Source of the DNA: JBEINZ01 sp040377825
GTDB taxonomy: Bacteria > Pseudomonadota > Alphaproteobacteria > Rhizobiales > Ancalomicrobiaceae
Reading direction: 5' to 3'
NCBI GenBank assembly: GCA_040377825.1
Contig: JBEINZ010000086.1
Coordinates: 1-11,154, forward strand
DNA: 11,154 nt
The notes beneath the pieces are model-generated. The model ran no database searches. It saw nothing but the letters and a program-made list of their open reading frames with translations, and was not told the DNA's origin. Shown here one piece after another: positions 6,883-11,154 of this stretch; position 1 is the stretch's first letter, and the number at the start of each line of letters is the position of its first letter. The position numbers and the translations under genes were made by a program.

Positions 6883-7212
6883 TCACGCCCGCCCGCCGAT
6901 CGAGCCGATATGGGCGGCATGCTCCACAATGCGTTCGCGAGCTGCCGCCCATGATGCATGGCGCCGTTCCCTAGCGAGCGCCTCGAGGCGTTCGGACATC
7001 TTGTGCGGCGTGGCAAAGGCCGACATGACGTCGGTGCGGGTAAGACCGATGTCGGCGAGCATGTGGTCGTCGAACTCGAGCAGAACGGCAGCATCGTGGC
7101 GTGCTTGCCAGGCTTTCCAAACGTTTTTCACCATGACAGCGACGCCGCGCACCATCGTAGCGGCAATGGTGCCGGTGAAGGAGGTCAGGTGGGTCTTCGC
7201 TTTGGTCGTCAT
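6883..7212 (-). CDS. DUF1127 domain small protein
   Basis: A 109-aa basic protein. Its central part contains the DUF1127 (YjiS-like) signature Leu-Leu-Glu-Phe-Asp-Asp-His-Met-Leu-Ala-Asp-Ile-Gly-Leu-Thr-Arg at about residues 42-57, preceded by a tryptophan-containing helix. The N-terminal 20 residues are Thr/Ala-rich and moderately hydrophobic. The start at ATG 7212 is fixed by AAGGAGT (7224-7218) just upstream; the frame stays open for 49 more codons, but the sequence there does not look coding. DUF1127 proteins are abundant in alphaproteobacteria. Some bind RNA or affect phosphate and carbon metabolism and stress responses, but for most the role is unknown. It is transcribed divergently from a LysR gene 156 bases away, the usual arrangement for a LysR target, and has its own terminator. 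Confidence 0.88.
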   Translation of the reverse strand: MTTKAKTHLTSFTGTIAATMVRGVAVMVKNVWKAWQARHDAAVLLEFDDHMLADIGLTRTDVMSAFATPHKMSERLEALARERRHASWAAARERIVEHAAHIGSIGGRA

Positions 7213-7217
7213 GATGG

Positions 7218-7224
7218 ACTCCTT
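7218..7224 (-). promoter_or_regulatory. Ribosome binding site of the DUF1127 gene
   Basis: On the minus strand AAGGAGT precedes ATG 7212 by five bases. It decides the start over the longer open frame that reaches 7359. Confidence 0.8.
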
Positions 7225-7316
7225 ATCGATCAAAAGACGCCCGGCCCCGCGACGGACACGCATCCGTTCACGTTCGGTTAGAGGGTTGGGCTGGGACCTT
7301 GACAAGGTGAAACATG

Positions 7317-7356
7317 GACATTGATTAGTCCAACGAATGTTTCTAATGTCTGACAT
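7317..7356. promoter_or_regulatory. Candidate LysR operator cluster in the divergent intergenic region
   Basis: Three copies of GACAT or its complement occur within 40 bases: GACATT (7317-7322), AATGTC (7345-7350) and GACAT (7352-7356). The first two form an inverted repeat 22 bases apart. The last two form a perfect 11-base palindrome, ATGTC-T-GACAT (7346-7356). A further inverted pair, ATTAG (7324-7328) and CTAAT (7343-7347), overlaps them. The cluster lies 13-52 bases before the LysR start and about 105-145 bases before the DUF1127 start, where a LysR protein usually binds to control itself and its divergent target. The binding protein is inferred. Confidence 0.45.
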
Positions 7357-7368
7357 CACTCAAACTGA

Positions 7369-8313
7369 TTGATTGGGCAAGCGTTGGCAGGCATCCTCGA
7401 TCTCGACCAGCTGAAGACCTTCGTCGCGATCTGCGAGAGCGGCAGCTTCACGCGCGCGGCGGACTTGGTGCACAAGACCCAGTCAGCCGTCTCCATGCAG
7501 ATGCGGCGGCTTGAGGAACGCGTTGGCAAGCCGATTTTCTCGCGCGACGGTCGTCAATCGCGGGTTACGGAAGATGGCGAGCGCCTCCTGCTTTATGCAC
7601 GACGACTGGTCAAACTGAACGACGAGGCCTTGTGCGCGTTCGACGATACCGAACTCATTGGTCGCGTCCGGCTCGGCACGCCCGATGATTATGCCGACCG
7701 ATTTCTGCCTGAGATCTTGGCCCGTTTCTCCCGATCAAATCCGCGCGCGGAGGTGACCGTTGTATGCGCCCCCAGTCCGACCTTGGTCGAAATGATGGGC
7801 GATGGCGAACTTGATGTCGGGATTGTCACCCATGTTCGCGAAAAGGGGCCTGCCGAATTGATCCGGCGCGAGCCGCTGTTATGGGTCACGTCGCAGCGCC
7901 ATGCGGCACAAGACGAAGCCGTGCTCCCGCTTGCGCTCGGCCGACCGACATGCAACTGGCGCCGAGAGGCGATCGATGCGCTCGAACCGCTCGGCCGCGC
8001 CTATCGAATTCTGTACATTAGCTGGAACTCCACCGCCGTCGGCGCGGCTGTGCTCGCGGGCTTGGCGATTTCAGTTCTGCCGGAATCAGCGCTTCGGCCC
8101 GGGATGAGAGTGCTCGGCGAAGCCGATGGATTTCCGCGACTTCCCGCTTGCGAGATCGGCATCCTGCGCAATTGGCAACAGACGACCCCGGTCATCGATG
8201 CCCTCGCGGGACATATCGTAACCTCGCTCGACAATCTCTCCATGAACCAGAGCATTTCCCAATCGGTTGGGACCATCCGGTCGAAAGGAATTGCTCCAGA
8301 TTCAACAACTTGA
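7369..8313 (+). CDS. LysR-family transcriptional regulator
   Basis: A 314-aa LysR-type regulator. The N-terminal winged HTH (about residues 13-70) contains Leu-Asp-Gln-Leu-Lys-Thr-Phe, then Gly-Ser-Phe-Thr-Arg-Ala-Ala and Thr-Gln-Ser-Ala-Val-Ser-Met-Gln-Met-Arg-Arg-Leu-Glu, which are diagnostic. A linker helix leads to a periplasmic-binding-protein-like effector domain from about residue 98 (Val-Arg-Leu-Gly-Thr-Pro-Asp-Asp). A TGA at 7366-7368 lies in frame immediately before the first possible codon, so translation must begin at TTG 7369 or TTG 7384; neither has a good ribosome binding site and no ATG is available. It is divergent from the DUF1127 gene, which is its most likely target along with itself. 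The inducer is unknown. The last 25 or so residues, beyond the effector domain, are Ser/Thr-rich and likely disordered. Confidence 0.9.
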   Translation: MIGQALAGILDLDQLKTFVAICESGSFTRAADLVHKTQSAVSMQMRRLEERVGKPIFSRDGRQSRVTEDGERLLLYARRLVKLNDEALCAFDDTELIGRVRLGTPDDYADRFLPEILARFSRSNPRAEVTVVCAPSPTLVEMMGDGELDVGIVTHVREKGPAELIRREPLLWVTSQRHAAQDEAVLPLALGRPTCNWRREAIDALEPLGRAYRILYISWNSTAVGAAVLAGLAISVLPESALRPGMRVLGEADGFPRLPACEIGILRNWQQTTPVIDALAGHIVTSLDNLSMNQSISQSVGTIRSKGIAPDSTT

Positions 8314-8327
8314 GCCGGTTCTTTTCC

Positions 8328-8348
8328 TTCGGATCGCTTCGATCCGAA
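8328..8348. repeat. Perfect 9-bp hairpin after the LysR gene
   Basis: TTCGGATCG (8328-8336) pairs perfectly with CGATCCGAA (8340-8348) around a CTT loop, 14 bases after the LysR stop. There is no T run on either strand after the stem, so it is not a standard intrinsic terminator. It could protect the 3' end of the LysR mRNA or assist factor-dependent termination. Confidence 0.55.
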
Positions 8349-8474
8349 CGGGACAGGCTCTAAAGGGCCGAGTAAGCGAAGACGGGGCAAGGCGAAGTGT
8401 GCCATTGGGCCATACCCTTGTCACAATGGCGCCCTCCAATCGACGCAACGTCACGTCGCCGAGGGAGCAATGCC

Positions 8475-8942
8475 ATGGTCCGCGCTGTCACGCTTTCGAT
8501 CGTCTTGCTGTTGGCCGCCGCTGGATCAGCTTTCGCGGTTGGGCCGGAAACGAGTAGTCTGGACAGCGATCCGTTTTATCGGGACGCGGTTCTGCTGATC
8601 GAGAATAAGGACTATGAGACCGCTATCTTGAAGCTTCAGCGTGTGTTGAAAGATAATCCCGAAGCGCCCGAGGTTTTGAATTGGCTGGGATATTCCTATC
8701 GCAAGCTTAAGGATTACCCCACTTCTAAACTTTACTACGACGCAGCTTTGAAGGCCGACCCGAACTATCTGCCAGCGCTCGAGTATCAGGGCGAATGGTT
8801 CATCGAGACGGGTGACTTCGACTCTGCTCGCACCAACCTATCGAAGCTGCAATTGCTGTGCGGCAAATGCCACGAGTACGAGGATCTCGCGCGCGCCCTG
8901 CGGCTAGCGGAGGCGCTGAAGCGGACGAAGACCTCGAACTAG
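8475..8942 (+). CDS. Secreted TPR protein with C-terminal CxxCH motif
   Basis: A 155-aa protein with a clear Sec signal peptide (residues 1-21: basic Arg3, hydrophobic Leu/Ala core, Ser-Ala-Phe-Ala before Val22). Two or three tetratricopeptide repeats follow (about 34-125), with the pattern Ala-x-x-Leu-Gln-Arg-Val-Leu-x-x-Asn-Pro and Trp-Leu-Gly-Tyr-x-Tyr-Arg-Lys. TPRs are helical hairpins that bind partner proteins; it probably acts in the periplasm. Near the C-terminus is Cys129-Gly-Lys-Cys132-His133-Glu-Tyr-Glu-Asp-Leu, which matches the c-type haem attachment motif CxxCH. I recall similar alphaproteobacterial TPR proteins with two Cys before Glu-Tyr/Arg-x-Asp-Leu but without His, so the match may be incidental. 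The start at ATG 8475 is set by GGGAG 7 bases upstream; the frame is open back to 8397. The TAG stop shares bases with the stop of the convergent gene. Confidence 0.83.
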   Translation: MVRAVTLSIVLLLAAAGSAFAVGPETSSLDSDPFYRDAVLLIENKDYETAILKLQRVLKDNPEAPEVLNWLGYSYRKLKDYPTSKLYYDAALKADPNYLPALEYQGEWFIETGDFDSARTNLSKLQLLCGKCHEYEDLARALRLAEALKRTKTSN

Positions 8943-9664
8943 ACACCGGCCGCTCGCTGTTCAAAAGCCGCGATCGAACCGCTTTCGTGCCATTGCGGGT
9001 GATAGCCTGCCTTCAACGCCATGACGATGGAGGGCGGCGTGACCAAGGTTACAAGCCGACGTCGCGGCCGCGCGATCGGTGGGCCCCAGCCTTGCGGCGA
9101 CCATGGGAACACGAAATCACCGCGCACCGCATAGGCTAATCGGTCGGGCGCATCGCAGGCGATCATCGCGCCGTCGGGCAACGTATCGATAAAGGCGACA
9201 AGGAGGCGCTTGTCACGGCCGCCCGGAGCCTCCAGATCGAGCCGCTCCTCGTGCAACACTTTGTCCATATGCCCGGCCGTCGGCGACGTCGAGAGGCCGT
9301 TGCCGGATGCGAAGGCCGCGGCGAATGCGCGAGCGTCTCGGCGGCGACACTCAAAACAAGGCCGATGCCCCGCGGCAAGCGCCGTGACCTCATCAAGGAA
9401 AAAGAGCTCAGTGTAGCTCTCCTTCCAGACGGCGCGACGCCGGTCCTTGAAGGTCGGGCTGCAGCAGATCCAGGCCTTCGAAGTCCAACGGCGGTTAGGA
9501 TAGAGCGTTTGCAGGGCTGGATCGTGGATGCGGCCGCCACGATTGCCCATGAAGAGGCCGCGCGCGGGGCTCTTGAAAATCTGGCCAAAGGGATCGACCC
9601 GGTTTTGCAAAGGCGTTGAGCGATCGCCGCGATTAGTCTCCGCTCCCGCCTTGCCCTCCGTCAT
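8939..9664 (-). CDS. Conserved hypothetical protein with CxxC motif
   Basis: A 241-aa protein from ATG 9664. It resembles a conserved alphaproteobacterial hypothetical family that I recall only as uncharacterised. Visible features are Gly40-Asn-Arg-Gly-Gly-Arg-Ile-His-Asp, a Cys67-Cys68 pair after Trp-Ile, an acidic-hydrophobic stretch (Glu-Leu-Phe-Phe-Leu-Asp-Glu-Val), then His100-Arg-Pro-Cys103-Phe-Glu-Cys106. The Cys/His set suggests a metal site but proves none. There is no signal peptide or membrane segment. The start is uncertain. The frame runs open to 10051, and ATG 9835 has a strong AGGAGG five bases upstream (298 aa), but the added segment is Arg/Lys/Thr-rich and the base pattern there favours the overlapping acidic gene. 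ATG 9664 gives a 32-base overlap with that gene; TTG 9610 would give none. It converges on the TPR gene and shares CTAG at the stops. Confidence 0.7.
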   Translation of the reverse strand: MTEGKAGAETNRGDRSTPLQNRVDPFGQIFKSPARGLFMGNRGGRIHDPALQTLYPNRRWTSKAWICCSPTFKDRRRAVWKESYTELFFLDEVTALAAGHRPCFECRRRDARAFAAAFASGNGLSTSPTAGHMDKVLHEERLDLEAPGGRDKRLLVAFIDTLPDGAMIACDAPDRLAYAVRGDFVFPWSPQGWGPPIARPRRRLVTLVTPPSIVMALKAGYHPQWHESGSIAAFEQRAAGV

Positions 9665-10172
9665 CACCGGAACCACTCTCCGCGTCGCCTGTGTCATATC
9701 GCGCGGCGGCTTGGTCCGTACCTTCGTGGCTTTCGCTTTTTGCGTTTCCGTGGCCGAATGGGCCGGCTCCGCCATGGCCGGTCGTCGTGCCGTCGTCTTT
9801 CGACGACGCATCGGTCTTGTGCTCTCCTGCGACATCGGCGCCTCCTCCCAAAGGCTCCTGCCCGACCTCGCCGGTCTGTGCCGGATTAGCATCGGGCTGT
9901 AGAAACGCGTCCGCACCATCCCGTTCTCTTGAGTTCGAACTCCCGAGCCAAACGTGCCCGAGCACAATCGCACCACCGGCCGCGGCGGCCATTGCGGCGG
10001 GATCCTGAGACGCCTTCGCACGGACCGCAGACCCTGTTCGTTGTCCGTCAACGATCAGCGTGTCTATCGTGGTGTGGTCGAAGGCAACATCGCCTTTATG
10101 TTGTTTCGATTCGGCCCTCAGCTTTGCCGCATCCCGCACTTTCGCTAGTCTGGAGAAAATCGCCTTCAACAT
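9633..10172 (-). CDS. Acidic, glycine-rich hypothetical protein
   Basis: A 179-aa protein from ATG 10172 (TTG 10205 would add 11 residues); not recognised. The N-terminal 26 residues form a basic amphipathic segment. A small Ala/Gly/Val-rich hydrophobic patch (about 58-76) could be one weak membrane helix. From about residue 100 to the end it is low complexity, rich in Gly, Asp, Ser, Glu and His, ending in a Gly/Asp/Ser run, and surely disordered. It has no cysteine. Evidence that it is real: over 9633-9836 its frame has many purine-N-pyrimidine codons (GAC, GGC, GCC, AGC, ACC), whereas the overlapping basic frame has few, and the frame stays open for 570 bases. Its stop overlaps the start of the next minus-strand gene by 32 bases, suggesting co-transcription and perhaps coupled translation. 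The ribosome binding site is weak. Function unknown. Confidence 0.55.
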   Translation of the reverse strand: MLKAIFSRLAKVRDAAKLRAESKQHKGDVAFDHTTIDTLIVDGQRTGSAVRAKASQDPAAMAAAAGGAIVLGHVWLGSSNSRERDGADAFLQPDANPAQTGEVGQEPLGGGADVAGEHKTDASSKDDGTTTGHGGAGPFGHGNAKSESHEGTDQAAARYDTGDAESGSGDDGGQGGSGD

Positions 10173-10255
10173 AAGACGCGCACTCTGCCTTCCGAATGTC
10201 GCCAAGGCAAGCCAATGCTGGGCCGTGGCCGCAGCCTAGTAGCGAGAAAGACTGT

Positions 10256-10292
10256 GTCGCCAGGAAGACTGACGCTGCGTTCAGTCGGCGAC
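10256..10292 (-). terminator. Candidate bulged hairpin at the end of lutC
   Basis: GACTGA (10267-10272) pairs with TCAGTC (10281-10286) around an 8-base loop. The flanks GTCGCC (10256-10261) and GGCGAC (10287-10292) extend the pairing to 12 bp with a 5-base one-sided bulge. The right arm contains the lutC stop. On the minus strand it is followed by a short pyrimidine-rich stretch containing TCTTTCTC but no true T run, so it is at best a weak terminator. Confidence 0.35.
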
Positions 10293-10952
10293 AACAATGA
10301 CATGGAGACTACGTGGACCATGCGCGCCAAGCAGAATCGTTTGCTCAATATCGCCTGAGCGCGACGGGCCGGTGATCATGTTGACGGTGCGTGGCATTTC
10401 GCCTTTGCCGTATTGTGCGCGTAGGCGCGTCCACACGGTCTCCATGTCGCCGGCGACATCGCATTCCCTGATCACCACAATGTGATACTCGGGCAGGAAA
10501 TTGAGCGTCGTCGGATTGGCCTCGCCGGAGGCGAGGACCAAGGTGCCGGTCTCCGCGACGCCGGCGAAGGCGTGGCTCAAACCCGCCATGTCAGACCCGT
10601 CGGAGGGGCCGATTTTCACGGCGAGCATGGGTTCATTGTCCCATGGCAGGGCAGCGAGCTGCGGATCGGTGCCCCGCCGGAGCGCGAGAGGCAGGTTCTT
10701 CTGACGCAGATAGTCCGCGACGGCCGCCGGGATTTGCGAGGCATCGGCCACCCGCGCGATGGTGGCGCTAACTTTCTCGACATAGGCGCAGAAGAGATCA
10801 ACCTGCTCGTTCGCCGGCAGCTTCGCCCGTTGCGGGATGAGCCCGCGCGGCGGCCGGGTCAGTCGATCGGACACGGAGGCCCGCCGCTCGACGTCGCCGT
10901 CCGTGGCGCCAAGCGAACGGCGGATTTTGCCCAGGATGGCGTCGCGGCTCAT
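10281..10952 (-). CDS. lutC: LutC/YkgG-family lactate utilisation protein (LUD domain)
   Basis: A 223-aa cytoplasmic LUD-domain protein. It is the LutC subunit of the LutABC system that, with the Fe-S proteins LutA and LutB, oxidises L-lactate to pyruvate. Family landmarks are Gly-Val-Ala-Glu-Thr-Gly-Thr-Leu-Val-Leu (about 131-140), Asn-Phe-Leu-Pro-Glu-Tyr-His (about 150-156), and the C-terminal block Ile-Thr-Gly-Pro-Ser-Arg-Ser-Gly-Asp-Ile-Glu-Gln followed by Gly-Ala-His-Gly-Pro. Length is normal and the domain is complete. The start is ATG 10952, with GAGGAA about 11 bases upstream. It follows lutB by 30 bases on the same strand, so they form one operon in the usual order, with lutA presumably beyond the window. 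No regulator of the operon is in view. Confidence 0.93.
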   Translation of the reverse strand: MSRDAILGKIRRSLGATDGDVERRASVSDRLTRPPRGLIPQRAKLPANEQVDLFCAYVEKVSATIARVADASQIPAAVADYLRQKNLPLALRRGTDPQLAALPWDNEPMLAVKIGPSDGSDMAGLSHAFAGVAETGTLVLASGEANPTTLNFLPEYHIVVIRECDVAGDMETVWTRLRAQYGKGEMPRTVNMITGPSRSGDIEQTILLGAHGPRSLHVIVVAD

Positions 10953-10982
10953 GGGGCGCGGGTTCCTCTTTGGCGGCGCGGT

Positions 10983-11154
10983 TCAGGCGGCGCGGCGCTC
11001 TTTCCAGAGCTGTTGGAAGGTCTTTCCTTGAGGAGCGGGGAAATCGCGATACTTCGTCCAACCACCGGCGAGCGGCAGTGCCGCGAATCGTCCCTTGCCA
11101 CGCCCGAGCGCGCCGAGCACGCCCATCGCGATCCCCGTCGCCATCTTGTAAAGC
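10983..11154 (-). CDS. lutB: LutB iron-sulfur protein, C-terminal part (partial)
   Basis: The window edge cuts this gene. The visible 56 codons (from 11153 down to TGA at 10983-10985) encode a C-terminus with Gly-Trp-Thr-Lys-Tyr-Arg-Asp-Phe-Pro-Ala-Pro and then Phe-Gln-Gln-Leu-Trp-Lys-Glu-Arg. This is the conserved end of LutB/YkgF (LldF-like), the subunit with two 4Fe-4S ferredoxin motifs in lactate oxidation. The Fe-S motifs themselves lie outside the window. lutC follows 30 bases later on the same strand, which supports the assignment. Confidence 0.9.
   Translation of the reverse strand, partial: LYKMATGIAMGVLGALGRGKGRFAALPLAGGWTKYRDFPAPQGKTFQQLWKERRAA

Noticed and set aside
6522..7094. 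Minus-strand frame of 190 codons across ybaK and the DUF1127 gene
   Set aside because: It spans a terminator, overlaps two confidently assigned genes and shows no domain.
7321..7334. Possible Fnr/FixK box between DUF1127 and LysR genes
   Set aside because: TTGAT is present but the second half-site is wrong, and the repeats here fit a LysR operator better.
7213..7359. 49-codon upstream extension of the DUF1127 frame
   Set aside because: A strong ribosome binding site precedes ATG 7212, and the extension would run over the LysR operator cluster.
9664..10051. N-terminal extension of the CxxC hypothetical protein to ATG 9835 or further to 10051
   Set aside because: The added residues are Arg/Lys/Thr-rich low complexity, and the codon pattern there fits the overlapping acidic gene better. 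ATG 9835 has a good ribosome binding site, so the question is kept as a finding rather than the main call.
1..11154. Mobile element, phage, CRISPR or defence island
   Set aside because: No transposase, integrase, terminal repeats, target duplications, tRNA or CRISPR-like spaced repeats were seen, and gene content is chromosomal and regulatory.

Overview
The window reads as chromosomal DNA of a GC-rich alphaproteobacterium, most likely Hyphomicrobiales (Rhizobiales). The basis is a FixL-FixJ-FixK oxygen-sensing cascade with a soluble haem-PAS FixL, a DUF1127 small protein divergent from a LysR regulator, and general codon use. A Beijerinckiaceae- or methylotroph-like host is possible but not shown. 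No rRNA, tRNA, CRISPR array, transposase, integrase or phage gene is visible.

Layout, left to right. Bases 1-26 are the last codons of groEL (Gly-Gly-Met tail), followed by a strong rho-independent terminator. Next come an exported dienelactone-hydrolase-fold protein whose nucleophile and histidine appear to be replaced (281-1069) and a PLP-dependent class I/II aminotransferase (1271-2449). The core of the window (2676-6106) is a same-strand regulatory cluster: fixL (haem PAS histidine kinase), fixJ (receiver plus LuxR-type HTH), a receiver-only protein of 112 aa, and a FixK/Crp-Fnr regulator with a strong ribosome binding site. Two octamers resembling the FixJ recognition sequence lie upstream of fixK. 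A ybaK-type Cys-tRNA(Pro) deacylase follows (6232-6714). Then a DUF1127 protein (minus strand, with its own terminator) and a LysR regulator (plus strand) diverge from an intergenic region rich in GACAT/ATGTC repeats. A secreted TPR protein carrying a CxxCH motif (8475-8942) converges on a two-gene minus-strand unit: an acidic protein of unknown function and an uncharacterised Cys-containing protein. The right edge holds lutC and the 3' end of lutB, on the minus strand, for L-lactate oxidation.

How they work together (family knowledge plus inference). Low oxygen releases O2 from the FixL haem. FixL then phosphorylates FixJ, and FixJ activates fixK, whose product switches on microaerobic respiration genes (typically cbb3 oxidase), none of which are in the window. 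The receiver-only protein between fixJ and fixK is placed to tune the circuit, as a FixT-like inhibitor or a phosphate sink. The flanking genes look like ordinary chromosomal neighbours, apart from the degenerate hydrolase and the unknown minus-strand pair. I saw no clear new defence or mobile system. No stretch longer than about 260 bases lacks a gene. The longest, 27-280, holds the groEL terminator and otherwise nothing I recognise.
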